Source: Spirosoma pollinicola
GTDB taxonomy: Bacteria > Bacteroidota > Bacteroidia > Cytophagales > Spirosomataceae
Length of the DNA stretch: 64,000 nucleotides
Reading direction: 5' to 3'
Assembly (NCBI RefSeq): GCF_002831565.1
Contig: NZ_CP025096.1
Coordinates: 5,186,609 to 5,250,608 of the forward strand
Shown: positions 19,035 through 27,979 of the stretch, in pieces
Position numbering within the stretch: position 1 is the stretch's first letter
How the letters are laid out: every line of letters starts with the position of its first letter
Position numbers and translations under genes: made by a program
Notes under the pieces: generated by a model
What the model saw: only the letters and a program-made list of their open reading frames with translations
The model's database searches: none
What the model was told of the DNA's origin: nothing

Positions 19035-19205
19035 ATGTTCAAACAATTTATCTCCAAAATACCCGGTGCCGATGTTTATATGGTCGGCTCGTTTCTCACC
19101 TTCTTTGCCTTTTTTGCGCTGGTTGGCCTGTATCTCCTTCTGGTTGACAAGACGTACATTAAACAGATGGGCCAACTGCCGCTCGATGATTCGCCAACCG
19201 ATTAA
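19035..19205 (+). CDS. ccoQ: CcoQ-like small membrane subunit of cbb3 oxidase
   Basis: 56-aa frame (MFKQFISKIPGADVYMVG...) read directly from the sequence. One long hydrophobic helix (about residues 15-38) is followed by a short charged tail ending DDSPTD. Position between ccoNO and ccoP, size and topology all match CcoQ, which stabilises the complex; sequence similarity in this family is weak, so identity is by context. ccoP starts 15 bp later. Confidence 0.8.
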   Translation: MFKQFISKIPGADVYMVGSFLTFFAFFALVGLYLLLVDKTYIKQMGQLPLDDSPTD

Positions 19206-19219
19206 CACCATTCTTCTCC

Positions 19220-20056
19220 ATGAACTTAGTTATATTATTTACTAGCGGGCTGCTGGCCCTGGAGCCGACTCCATCCATGTGGACTGTATCGTCGGGTCAG
19301 GATTTGTTGATTATCATGCTGGCCCTGATCCTTCTGGCGGGCATGGTAGTAGTAGGCTTTGTAGCCTTGTATATGTTTCTTGTTCTCAAGAAGGTTTTAG
19401 CTCCTGAAGTTGTTGACCAGGTCGTTAGCCATAAGACGTTCCTTCAACAGATAACAGGCATGAAACCCCTGGAACAGGAACATGAACTGGTAATGGAACA
19501 TGCCTACGATGGCATTGCCGAACTCGACAACCCAACACCACCCTGGTTCATGTGGTTGTTCTATAGCTCAATTATTTTCGCTGTGATCTATATGGTCTCG
19601 TACCACATCATTGGTGATGGCAAGGTTATGGTTAACGAATACACGCAGGAAATGGCTATTGCCGATAAAGCGCGTGAAGAGTACATCAGCAAAGTGGCGG
19701 GCTCGATCAACGAGAATACTGTAACCCTGATGAAAGACGCCAAAGCTGTTGATGCCGGTAAGACGCTCTTTGCCCAATACTGCGTTGCCTGTCATGGTGC
19801 CAGTGCCGAAGGTAAAGTAGGGCCAAACCTGACAGACCCTTTCTGGCTGCACGGCGGTAATGTAAAAGCCGTTTTCCATACCATTACAGAAGGCGTACCC
19901 GAAAAAGGTATGATCTCCTGGAAAAAGCAACTTAACCCGCTCCAGGTGCAGCAGGTTGCCAGTTACATACTTTCGCTTCAGGGCTCGAACCCAGCCGGAG
20001 CAAAAGAGCCACAGGGTGAAAAAGAAGCTGGTGCCGCTCCGGTAGCCATGCGCTAA
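19220..20056 (+). CDS. ccoP: cbb3-type cytochrome c oxidase subunit III (CcoP), mono-heme
   Basis: 278 aa: two N-terminal membrane helices (about 28-58 and 115-137), a linker, then a periplasmic cytochrome c domain with a single CVACH heme site near residue 193 and the downstream GMISW Met ligand. Proteobacterial CcoP carries two c hemes, so this is a one-heme version, as in other Bacteroidota. It passes electrons from soluble donors to CcoO/CcoN. The last ~25 residues are a low-complexity Ala/Gly/Glu tail. Confidence 0.93.
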   Translation: MNLVILFTSGLLALEPTPSMWTVSSGQDLLIIMLALILLAGMVVVGFVALYMFLVLKKVLAPEVVDQVVSHKTFLQQITGMKPLEQEHELVMEHAYDGIAELDNPTPPWFMWLFYSSIIFAVIYMVSYHIIGDGKVMVNEYTQEMAIADKAREEYISKVAGSINENTVTLMKDAKAVDAGKTLFAQYCVACHGASAEGKVGPNLTDPFWLHGGNVKAVFHTITEGVPEKGMISWKKQLNPLQVQQVASYILSLQGSNPAGAKEPQGEKEAGAAPVAMR

Positions 20057-20070
20057 TAAGACAAATGGAC

Positions 20071-20101
20071 AACGGCCCGAGCCATTTTTTTTCGGGCCGT
20101 T
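20071..20101 (+). terminator. Hairpin between ccoP and ccoG
   Basis: Perfect 10-bp stem (20071-20080 and 20092-20101) with a T-rich loop. The T-run is in the loop, not after the stem, so termination would be partial at best. A TTG at 20100 that could open the ccoG frame lies inside this stem. Confidence 0.55.
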
Positions 20102-20114
20102 GAGCTTTAAAAAG

Positions 20115-21575
20115 ATGAGTGTCAACGTAATTCCCCCTCCAGCTAATTTTCGCAACGTACTGCCCACGTCCGACTCGTCGGGCCATCGGCGCTGGCTTTA
20201 CCCCCGTAGTATCACGGGTCGTTTTACCCGCTGGCGCACGGTTGTGGCCATTGTTTTACTGGTAGGTTTGTTTGCCGGGCCGTTTGTGTGGGTTGATGGA
20301 CATCCGTTGTTCATGTTCAATGTACTCGAACGTCGGTTTATCTTTTTTGGAGTTACGTTCTGGCCTCAGGATTTTTATCTGGTTGCCTTCGGCCTTATCA
20401 CGTTCATTGTATTTGTTATCCTGTTCACGGTGCTGTACGGACGGGTGTGGTGCGGCTGGGCTTGTCCGCAAACGATTTTTATGGAAATGATCTTCCGTAA
20501 AATCGAAGTCCTGATCGAAGGCGATTATAACGCGCGTCAACGGCTGGATAATGGCCCCTGGACAACCGAAAAAATAGTTAAAAAGGGTATTAAGCATGCT
20601 GTTTTTCTAGTTATTGCTTTTGCCATTAGTAATACCTTTCTGGCCTACATGATCGGTCGCGATCAGTGGTACAGGCTCATTACGGATAATCCCGGCGAGC
20701 ATTTAGCCGGGCTCTCATCCATGCTGGTGTTTACGGGTGTATTCTACCTCGTTTTTGCCCGTCTGCGCGAAATTGTCTGCACAACTATTTGCCCGTATGG
20801 ACGCTTACAGGGTGTTTTGCTCGATAAAAATTCACTCATTGTTGCCTATGATTTCATTCGGGGCGAACCCCGGGGGAAAAAAGTGAAGCATAATACCGAT
20901 GATCAATCAGAGGCTATTCCATCAGGCTTGATTCCCTTGCCTATAGTGCAAAGCGCACCGCCAAAAGGCGACTGTATCGACTGTAAACTTTGCGTGCAGG
21001 TTTGCCCAACGGGTATTGATATACGTAATGGAACGCAACTGGAATGCATCAACTGTACACTGTGCGTTGATGCCTGCGACGATATAATGCACAAGATCAA
21101 TCGCCCGCTCGGTTTGATTCGCATGGACTCCCAGGAGGGTATTGAAAAAGGGAAACCTTTCCGATTTACGGGCCGGATCATGGCGTATACCGGGGTGCTT
21201 GTTGCCTTGCTGAGTATTATTGGGTTTATGCTTATTAGCCGTCCCATGCTGGATGTTACGGTACTTCGGGCACCGGGGCAGTTATACCAGCACGAAAAAG
21301 GGGGTAACGTATCAAACTTGTATCTGGTTGAACTGGTCAACAAGACCTACAAACCAATTCCTATTCGTTTCAAATTGAGCCGTCCCGATGCCAAACTGGT
21401 TTTTGTGCAGCCGTTTTCGGTCATTCCGGGGGGTGAACTGGCAAAGAGCATGTTCTTTATTTACCTGCCCGAAAAATCTATTCAGGAAAACAGTACCCCA
21501 TTGCAGATTGATATTCTGGTCGACAATAAAGTCATAAAACAGATCAAAACAACCTTTCTGGGGCCGGTAAAGTAA
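20115..21575 (+). CDS. ccoG: Cytochrome c oxidase accessory protein CcoG (FixG/RdxA)
   Basis: 486-aa membrane protein with about five helices, a polyferredoxin region with two CX2CX2CX3CP-type 4Fe-4S motifs (CIDCKLCVQVCP and CINCTLCVDACD near 290-330) and a C-terminal periplasmic Ig-like domain (about 375-486). CcoG is a copper(II) reductase that helps copper delivery to cbb3 oxidase. ATG at 20115 is preferred over a TTG inside the upstream hairpin. It lies between ccoP and ccoH, the standard order. Confidence 0.93.
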   Translation: MSVNVIPPPANFRNVLPTSDSSGHRRWLYPRSITGRFTRWRTVVAIVLLVGLFAGPFVWVDGHPLFMFNVLERRFIFFGVTFWPQDFYLVAFGLITFIVFVILFTVLYGRVWCGWACPQTIFMEMIFRKIEVLIEGDYNARQRLDNGPWTTEKIVKKGIKHAVFLVIAFAISNTFLAYMIGRDQWYRLITDNPGEHLAGLSSMLVFTGVFYLVFARLREIVCTTICPYGRLQGVLLDKNSLIVAYDFIRGEPRGKKVKHNTDDQSEAIPSGLIPLPIVQSAPPKGDCIDCKLCVQVCPTGIDIRNGTQLECINCTLCVDACDDIMHKINRPLGLIRMDSQEGIEKGKPFRFTGRIMAYTGVLVALLSIIGFMLISRPMLDVTVLRAPGQLYQHEKGGNVSNLYLVELVNKTYKPIPIRFKLSRPDAKLVFVQPFSVIPGGELAKSMFFIYLPEKSIQENSTPLQIDILVDNKVIKQIKTTFLGPVK

Positions 21576-21710
21576 GTGGAGTAAGTGAAGTATGTGGAAT
21601 TAGTGAAGTAAGTTAAAACGGGTACCAACCACTCCACACACTTCACATACTCCACTAATTCCACCCACTCCACCAATACCACTCACTCCACCAATTCCAC
21701 TTAATCATTA
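21576..21710. repeat. Degenerate GTGGAGTAA-type repeat forming an inverted array
   Basis: The left part (21576-21616) consists of loose 8-9-bp units like GTGGAGTA/GTGAAGTA, and the right part (21628-21706) of the reverse-complement units like CCACTCCA. The two halves can pair over much of their length. It fills the whole ccoG-ccoH gap, an unusual low-complexity palindrome inside an operon. Confidence 0.75.
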
Positions 21711-21715
21711 ATACT

Positions 21716-22141
21716 ATGAACTGGGGAAAATCAATTGTACTCACTTTTGTTGTCTTTGCCGGGTTTATTGGCACGATGGTTTACAAAATGACCCGCCAAA
21801 GTGTCGATCTGGTACGCGACGATTATTACCAGACCGAGATGACGTATCAACAGCAGATTGATCGCGAAATCAATGCCCGCCAGAAAAGTCCTGTTAACAT
21901 GACGTATCAGGCTGATAAAAATCAATTTGCTATTGAATTACCCGCCACGCTTCGTAAGGGCGACATCCACTTTTATCGGCCTTCAAATCTCAAATTAGAC
22001 TTCAGTATACCGCTCGATGCCAGTCAGGTTGGAACAAAAGTAGTGTCGACCGCTAAACTGGCTCGGGGTCGCTGGCTGGTGAAACTAAACTGGTCTGACG
22101 ATCAGCGAGAATACTATACTGAGCAGGAATTGTCCTTATAA
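21716..22141 (+). CDS. ccoH: FixH/CcoH family protein
   Basis: 141 aa: one N-terminal membrane helix (SIVLTFVVFAGFIGTMVY), a short charged linker with DLVRDDYY, and a periplasmic Ig-like domain (about 60-141). The position after ccoG and the helix-DDYY layout identify the FixH/CcoH family, which assists maturation of cbb3 oxidase. The C-terminal domain is matched closely by a separate soluble protein at 43795-44040. ccoH is followed after 6 bp by the TauE/SafE-like gene. Confidence 0.88.
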   Translation: MNWGKSIVLTFVVFAGFIGTMVYKMTRQSVDLVRDDYYQTEMTYQQQIDREINARQKSPVNMTYQADKNQFAIELPATLRKGDIHFYRPSNLKLDFSIPLDASQVGTKVVSTAKLARGRWLVKLNWSDDQREYYTEQELSL

Positions 22142-22147
22142 ATTACC

Positions 22148-22870
22148 ATGAATATTTACACGCTCTGGTGGGCCGCAGCACTAACGACAGGCCTGGTTGG
22201 GAGTCTGCACTGCGTTGGCATGTGCGGGCCGCTGGCTATGGCGATGCCGGTAGGGCGGTTGCCCCGTTCGCAGCGTGGTCTGGCCATAGGGCTGTATCAT
22301 GGCGGTCGGGTACTGGCCTATTCCGGCCTGGGTTTGCTCATGGGCACCATTGGGCAGGGCATATTACTGGCTGGCTTGCAGCGCCCGGTGTCTATTGTAG
22401 CGGGCCTGTTTTTACTGGCCTGGACACTGGTTAACCGGGGACTGTTTCCGGGACTTACCATGAGCCGGGCAACGCGCTGGGTGGTTCAGCCAATGACTCG
22501 TTTTTTGCAAAATCCTACCTTGTCGGCATTTGCAGGCCTGGGATTTCTCAATGGGTTGCTGCCCTGTGGATTTGTCTACGTAGCTCTTGCCGGTGCCGTA
22601 ACGACAAGCAGTGCGGCAACCGGTGCGGTGTATATGGCCCTGTTTGGGTTAGGAACCGTACCGGCACTGGTATCGATTCGGTTTTTGCCGAGCTTATTCC
22701 CGGCGGCTCTGCGTCGGCGGTTTACCTTATTTGTGCCCGTCGTTACTGTTGCGCTGGGCCTTTTACTACTCGTGCGGGGCGTTTATAACCCCACCATAAC
22801 CGACGAACACGGACATCAGATTCCCGTTTGTCATGGCAGCACCGCGCTCTCAGCACCCCATCCGCATTAA
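22148..22870 (+). CDS. TauE/SafE-type membrane protein of the cbb3 cluster
   Basis: 240 aa, about six hydrophobic helices, beginning with the signature TGLVGSLHCVGMCGPLAMAM and later GFLNGLLPCGFVYVAL. Members of this group (sulfite-exporter TauE/SafE-like, sometimes annotated UreH-type) regularly end cbb3 operons and are suspected to move copper or a redox ligand; the function is not settled. The HCxxMCGP motif is a plausible metal or disulfide site. The His-rich C-terminus (HGHQIPVCHG, then HPH) could also bind metal. Last gene of the operon. Confidence 0.85.
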   Translation: MNIYTLWWAAALTTGLVGSLHCVGMCGPLAMAMPVGRLPRSQRGLAIGLYHGGRVLAYSGLGLLMGTIGQGILLAGLQRPVSIVAGLFLLAWTLVNRGLFPGLTMSRATRWVVQPMTRFLQNPTLSAFAGLGFLNGLLPCGFVYVALAGAVTTSSAATGAVYMALFGLGTVPALVSIRFLPSLFPAALRRRFTLFVPVVTVALGLLLLVRGVYNPTITDEHGHQIPVCHGSTALSAPHPH

Positions 22871-22893
22871 TAATCATGCAGAATTAAAACATA

Positions 22894-23019
22894 TTTTTTA
22901 CCACAGAGACGGTCCGCCGTGCGGCACAGAGAGCACAGAGGTCAAACAGGCTAATTTCTTTCCTATTTGAACCTCTGTGCTCTCTGTGCCGCACGGCGGA
23001 CCGTCTCTGTGGTAAAAAA
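22894..23019. repeat. Perfect 49-bp inverted repeat
   Basis: Arms 22894-22942 and 22971-23019 are exact reverse complements with a 28-bp loop that itself continues pairing weakly. The outer end reads TTTTTTACCACAGAGAC. Related by the ACCACAGAG...CACAGAG core to the repeat at 61853-61938. It sits after the cbb3 operon and before the P2 ATPase. Confidence 0.95.
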
Positions 23020-23060
23020 TTTTCTTAGGTATTTATAATCCTGAGCATAAAGCCTGCGTA

Positions 23061-23072
23061 TGACAAGTATCA
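23061..23072 (+). promoter_or_regulatory. FNR/CRP-like operator, TGAC-N4-ATCA (P2 ATPase)
   Basis: Exact TGAY-N4-RTCA match, 77 bp upstream of the ATPase start. ACCATTTG (23095-23102) is a weak -7-like element centred 32 bp downstream. Confidence 0.5.
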
Positions 23073-23149
23073 GGCTTTGTACTCTCAATCATCAACCATT
23101 TGCCCCGCTGGCAGAGTGAACTTAGAGCACATCTTTTTTTGTGCTCAGC

Positions 23150-25666
23150 ATGCGTCATAAATCGCCCCCCAAAGATCATTCATTAACCGGTCTTTCGACT
23201 GTGCAGGCCGAAACTGCCCGGAATAAATTCGGTAGTAATCAGCTAACAAAGCCGGAATCCCAAACGGGTTGGCGGCTGCTTGTTGAAGTGGTTTCCGAAC
23301 CTATGTTTATTCTGCTGGCCATTGCGGGGACACTGTATGTGTTGCTGGGACAGTGGCAGGAAGGTATTATACTGGGTATTGCCATGTGCCTTGTGTCGGG
23401 AATCTCGGTCTTTCAAACGATACGCAGCGATCGGGCCCTGCTGGCCCTCCGGCAGCTTACACAACCAATGGCTTCGGTTCTTCGTGATGGCAAGCTCACT
23501 ACAATAGCCGTAGAGCAGGTTGTGGTAGGTGATACTGTCTGGCTTACAGAAGGGCAGACGGTTCCGGCCGATGGGCTGCTGATTCAGGCCAACGACTGCG
23601 CTGTCGATGAAGCCATATTGACCGGTGAATCGGTGCCTGTAAGTAAACTAACATCCGATACGGATCAGTTCTTTGCCGGGACATTACTGGTGTCTGGAAG
23701 TGCTTATGTGCGGATAACGGCCGTTGGGGGTACCACCGAACTGGATAAACTGGGTCGTTCACTTCAGGCTATCAAGGTCGAAAAAACACCCTTACAGCTG
23801 CAAATCAACCAGTTTGTCCGACGAATGGCCGTTGCCGGTTTTGGCGCTTTTGCGCTGGTATGGGGTGTTAATTTTGCTCATTCCGGCAACTGGGCCACCT
23901 CGCTGTTATTGGGGCTGACCATCGCCATGTCGGTATTGCCCGAAGAAATTCCGGTTGCTTTTAGCAGTTTCATGGCCCTGGGAGCGGCAAGAATGATTCG
24001 GTTTGGCGTTCTGACCAAACAGCCCCAGACCGTCGAAAGTGTAGGCTCGGCTACCGTAATCTGTACTGATAAAACGGGTACGATTACCCAGGAGGGTATG
24101 ACCCTCGCTAAGCTGTATGACGGTAACACAATGACAGAACTATCCCTGAATCAGTTCTTGACCAGCTCGGCACGTACTGTGCTTTCCTATGCCCGCTGGG
24201 CCAGTGAATCTGAGCCGTTTGATTCAATGGAGCGAGCTATTGTCGTGGCCTATCAGCGTGTCTTTAACGCAAAGGACGCTATTCTAAGGCCTATTATTCA
24301 TGAATATCCGTTAGGGGGAACACCGCCTATGATGACCCACGTTTATTCGCTCGATACCGGGCCGGAACGAGTGGCGGGCAAGGGGGCTGTAGAACGTATT
24401 GTTCGCATCTGTCATTTATCGGAAAGTGACGCGGCTCGAATACTTCTGGAGGCAAACGAACTGGCAAAGCAGGGTTACCGGGTGCTGGGTATAGCGGGCA
24501 GCGACTGGGCAGGCGATACGTACCCCACCGATCAGGATGATTTTAAGTGGTCATTCAAAGGATTGATAGCGCTGGAGAATCCGCCCAAACCCAATGCAAA
24601 AAAGGTTATTCGCCAGTTCGGACAGGCGGGCATTACCGTGAAAATGATTACCGGCGATTCGCCCGAAACGGCTCAGGCTATTGCCCGTCAGGTGGCACTG
24701 CCTTCTAATGACAGGCTCCTCACCGGCGATCAGGTCATGGCACTTTCCGATGTTGACTTACAGCAGGAAGTTGCTTCTGTTAATGTCTTCGCCAGGATGT
24801 TTCCTGAGGCAAAACTGCGCGTTATTCGGGCGCTGAAGGCGGTTGGCGAGGTGGTGGCCATGACTGGCGACGGCGTCAATGACGGCCCGGCCCTCAAAGC
24901 TGCTCATATTGGTGTGGCTATGGGCAAACGGGGTACAGAGTTAGCCAGGCAAGCGGCATCGCTGGTATTGGTCAACGATGATTTGAGCGGAATGGTGGAT
25001 GCTATTGCCCAGGGACGACGAATTTACCAGAACCTGAAGCGGGCAATTGGCTATATTGTTTCGATCCATATCCCGATCATTCTGACAGTAGCTATTCCAT
25101 TGCTTTTTGGCTGGCGGTACATAAACCTGTTCAGCCCTATACACGTCATTTTTCTGGAATTGGTGATGGGGCCAACCTGTTCGATTGCTTTCGAGAACGA
25201 ACCGGCTGAAGGCGATTTGATGAAACAGCCGCCCCGACCACTGTCTGATACTTTTTTTACCGGGGGAGAACTTAGCTTTCGGGTGCTCCAGGGATTGGCC
25301 ATCGCACTGGCCACGTTGGGTATTTATTACCAGATGATGAAGGAAGGGAACACGCTCGAACACGTGCGAACCATGACGTTTCTAACGCTTGTGCTGAGTA
25401 ATATATGGCTTACACTGGTGAGCCGCTCAGACCGGGCGTCGGTGCTGACAACGCTTCGGCGTCCTAATCGACTGCTTTGGCTTATGCTGGGCCTCACTAT
25501 TGGTATGTTGACGGCCATTTTATGGTTGCCTGACGCCCGGCATCTTGCTCAATTCGACCGGTTGGCGGTTAATGAACTCGGTCGTTGTGTGTGGATGTCG
25601 CTGGCGGGTGTAGGCTGGATAGAGGGCTATAAACTCTGGAAACGGCAGCGATCAAACGTTCGATAA
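23150..25666 (+). CDS. P2-type cation-transporting ATPase
   Basis: 838 aa with the order typical of Ca2+/Na+-type pumps: N-terminal cation-ATPase domain (about 10-55), actuator with LTGES, DKTGT phosphorylation site, TGDGVNDGPALK hinge, and a four-helix C-terminal membrane block. In M4 the usual PEGLP is PEEIP (264-268). In M6 the segment is ELVMGPT (670-676), so the Asp that binds Ca2+ in SERCA is not at its usual place; the ion is therefore uncertain. The GTG at 23141 is part of a short hairpin (23125-23146), so ATG 23150 is preferred. It follows an FNR-like site. Its last 15 bp overlap the end of the convergent gene. Confidence 0.88.
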   Translation: MRHKSPPKDHSLTGLSTVQAETARNKFGSNQLTKPESQTGWRLLVEVVSEPMFILLAIAGTLYVLLGQWQEGIILGIAMCLVSGISVFQTIRSDRALLALRQLTQPMASVLRDGKLTTIAVEQVVVGDTVWLTEGQTVPADGLLIQANDCAVDEAILTGESVPVSKLTSDTDQFFAGTLLVSGSAYVRITAVGGTTELDKLGRSLQAIKVEKTPLQLQINQFVRRMAVAGFGAFALVWGVNFAHSGNWATSLLLGLTIAMSVLPEEIPVAFSSFMALGAARMIRFGVLTKQPQTVESVGSATVICTDKTGTITQEGMTLAKLYDGNTMTELSLNQFLTSSARTVLSYARWASESEPFDSMERAIVVAYQRVFNAKDAILRPIIHEYPLGGTPPMMTHVYSLDTGPERVAGKGAVERIVRICHLSESDAARILLEANELAKQGYRVLGIAGSDWAGDTYPTDQDDFKWSFKGLIALENPPKPNAKKVIRQFGQAGITVKMITGDSPETAQAIARQVALPSNDRLLTGDQVMALSDVDLQQEVASVNVFARMFPEAKLRVIRALKAVGEVVAMTGDGVNDGPALKAAHIGVAMGKRGTELARQAASLVLVNDDLSGMVDAIAQGRRIYQNLKRAIGYIVSIHIPIILTVAIPLLFGWRYINLFSPIHVIFLELVMGPTCSIAFENEPAEGDLMKQPPRPLSDTFFTGGELSFRVLQGLAIALATLGIYYQMMKEGNTLEHVRTMTFLTLVLSNIWLTLVSRSDRASVLTTLRRPNRLLWLMLGLTIGMLTAILWLPDARHLAQFDRLAVNELGRCVWMSLAGVGWIEGYKLWKRQRSNVR

Positions 25667-25963
25667 ACCAAGCGATAGCGCTTCGGGGTTGACCTCGTCG
25701 GAAGGTCCCTCATGGCGCCATAGTTCAATGCCCTGTTGGACTAGAATATAGGTGGGGAATTTATCTACTGAAAAACTTTGTACCACATCGGGGTGTAACG
25801 TTTCGTCGATCTTTAAAATTTTAATTGCCTCACCAAGGTACTGCTGTAACGTGTCGACAAGTTTCGACACGGCACCGTTCTCGCGACTCGCTGATGGCAA
25901 AAAAGCCAATAATACGGCCGTTTTTGCGGGAATCAGTATGGGGGGATGTTTAGTAAGATCCAT
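25652..25963 (-). CDS. Thioredoxin-fold protein lacking the CXXC motif
   Basis: 103 aa. The strand pattern, the KTAVLLAFLPS segment in place of the usual WAxWCxxC, and the cis-Pro motif FPTYILVQQGIELWRHEGP identify a thioredoxin fold. No Cys is present, so it cannot do dithiol chemistry and may act as a binding or chaperone module. The start at MDLTKHPP (25963) is chosen over a longer frame whose extra N-terminus is not thioredoxin-like. It converges on and overlaps the P2 ATPase stop by 15 bp. An FNR-like site lies 89 bp upstream. Confidence 0.7.
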   Translation of the reverse strand: MDLTKHPPILIPAKTAVLLAFLPSASRENGAVSKLVDTLQQYLGEAIKILKIDETLHPDVVQSFSVDKFPTYILVQQGIELWRHEGPSDEVNPEALSLGLSNV

Positions 25964-26052
25964 GATGAATATATCCGGTCGTCGTATTAATAAGCAGTAT
26001 AGCTGGAATGGTAATTGTCTGTAAAGTTGGAGCAATAGCCTTACAAACTCTA

Positions 26053-26064
26053 TGATGAGAGTCA
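26053..26064 (-). promoter_or_regulatory. FNR/CRP-like operator, TGAT-N4-GTCA (thioredoxin-like gene)
   Basis: Exact TGAY-N4-RTCA match, 89 bp upstream of the minus-strand start at 25963; CAACTTTA on the minus strand (26022-26029) is centred 33 bp away. The remaining gap to the kinase at 26360 (about 295 bp) is AT-rich and shows nothing else clear. Confidence 0.5.
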
Positions 26065-26359
26065 AAAAGGGGACTGATTTTTAACAGATTTACCCGGATG
26101 GAGCCAGGGTAAACCACAAAGATGATTCGCTTCTTCAACCTAGTACGCACGGGTGTTAATTCAGTTGGATAGTAAACTTAGTTTTATGTTTAATGAGTTT
26201 TAGGGAAATTTATATACATTCATACTTCAATACACCGGCTATCTGAGGATTTAAGTCAACCAATTTTGTAAGTCGGTTATTTTGTATCTGTCCAACCTAA
26301 AAAATAGTTTTCGTAACCGCACGATATCGTTTACTTACAGGCTATGTCAACCTCCTCTT

Positions 26360-27979
26360 ATGCTTCCGGATCTCTCCTTGAATCGTCTAACAGAATTGCT
26401 TTTTCAACAGAGCGAGGATTTTATTGGTATTTACGACATTGATACCAAACGTTTTGCACGCGTTAATCAGGCTGGTGCCCGTATGCTGGGTTTTGCTTCG
26501 GAGTCTGAATTTCTGGGTAATGAAACCTGGTCGAAACCGCTATTACTTATCCCTTATGCTGTAGATGAACCACAGGACGATTTGATTCAAAAGGTGCGGC
26601 AAAACGGGCGCTATGAAGAGGAAGCCGAGCGGTGGCGGCAGGATGGTGGACGATTCTGGAGTCGACTCGTCATTACGGCGCTTACACACGAAGGGTCACA
26701 TTACTTTCTAGTCTATCTTACAAATCAGGGGCGACTGCACCAGGCCGAGCAGGAACTGAAACAAAGCGTTCAACGCTACGAAGCGGTATTTACCCATGCT
26801 ACCATTGGGATCATCGTTGCCAACCAGCGGGGCCAGATCGTGTCGGTTAATCATATGGTACAGCAACTGTTTGGCTATCAGAGCAATGAGCTCATTGGTG
26901 AACCTATTGAGATGCTGGTCCCTACAAGTGTTGGTCAGTATCATGAGCGTCTTCGGCAGTCGTTTGCGGATAATCCGCAGGTGCGTGAAATGGGCCATAA
27001 TCGCGATTTGCACGCTCGCAGGAAGGATGGCTCCGTGTTTCCGACCGAAATCAGCCTGAGCTATTTTCAACTCGACGATGAGTTTTATGCTGTTGCCTAC
27101 ATTATCGATATTTCGTTCAAAAAAGAAGCCGAACGTGAATTGCTGGCACACCGCGACCGCATCGAACGGCTTAATACAGACTTGGAACAGAAAGTAGCCG
27201 ACCGTACTCACGCGCTCATGAATACGCTGGAGCAACTGGAACAGTCGAAAGATGAATTAGCGAAAGCGCTGGTGGCAGAACGAGAACTGGGTGAATTGAA
27301 ATCACGTTTTGTCGAAATGGCTTCGCATGAGTTTCGTACACCCCTGACAACCGTACTCACATCGGCAACCCTGATTGAAAAATATCCCGAGGGCGATCAA
27401 CAGGACAAACGCCAGAAACACCTGCAACGTATACGGTCATCCGTAAAACACCTCAACGACATTCTGGAAGAGTTTTTGTCGGTCGGTAAACTTGAAGAAG
27501 GAAAGGTCAAAGCTCAACCGGTATCGGTCGATCTGGAGCAACTTATTCAGGATGTTGTTGCCGAGATTCAGGGGACGCTGAAAGTTGCACAGGTCGTTCA
27601 ATTATCAATAAATTGCCCCAATCGGGTTTGGCTCGACCCGTCGATGTTGCGAAAAGTGATGGTCAATCTGTTAACGAATGCCAGCAAGTACTCCGGCGAA
27701 GGTATGACGATTATGGTGAAGGCCGAATGCGTCAATAACGTTGCCATATTATCTGTAGCCGACCAGGGAATCGGTATCTCGGCAGAGGACCAGGAACATT
27801 TGTTTGAACGGTTCTTTCGAGCCCAGAATGCGATCAATAAACCCGGTACCGGCCTGGGGCTGCACATTGTAGCCCGATACGTTGAGATAATGGGGGGGAC
27901 AGTCGATCTCCAAAGTGAATTAAATAAAGGTACAACAGTGACTCTACTCCTGCCATATGAAAACCATCCTCTTGATTGA
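26360..27979 (+). CDS. PAS-domain sensor histidine kinase
   Basis: 539 aa, no membrane helix, hence cytoplasmic. A PAS-like domain (about 10-125), a second PAS with PAC (about 135-265, NQRGQIVSVN, GHNRDLHARRKDGS), a coiled coil (about 270-312), HisKA with the phospho-acceptor His323 in SHEFRTP, and an HATPase domain (NLLTNASKY, ADQGIGIS, GTGLGL). A TTG at 26282 opens a longer frame, but ATG at 26360 directly precedes the first PAS helix. The last 23 bp overlap the response regulator start, so the two are translated together. The PAS ligand is unknown; no heme- or flavin-specific residues were recognised. Confidence 0.9.
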   Translation: MLPDLSLNRLTELLFQQSEDFIGIYDIDTKRFARVNQAGARMLGFASESEFLGNETWSKPLLLIPYAVDEPQDDLIQKVRQNGRYEEEAERWRQDGGRFWSRLVITALTHEGSHYFLVYLTNQGRLHQAEQELKQSVQRYEAVFTHATIGIIVANQRGQIVSVNHMVQQLFGYQSNELIGEPIEMLVPTSVGQYHERLRQSFADNPQVREMGHNRDLHARRKDGSVFPTEISLSYFQLDDEFYAVAYIIDISFKKEAERELLAHRDRIERLNTDLEQKVADRTHALMNTLEQLEQSKDELAKALVAERELGELKSRFVEMASHEFRTPLTTVLTSATLIEKYPEGDQQDKRQKHLQRIRSSVKHLNDILEEFLSVGKLEEGKVKAQPVSVDLEQLIQDVVAEIQGTLKVAQVVQLSINCPNRVWLDPSMLRKVMVNLLTNASKYSGEGMTIMVKAECVNNVAILSVADQGIGISAEDQEHLFERFFRAQNAINKPGTGLGLHIVARYVEIMGGTVDLQSELNKGTTVTLLLPYENHPLD

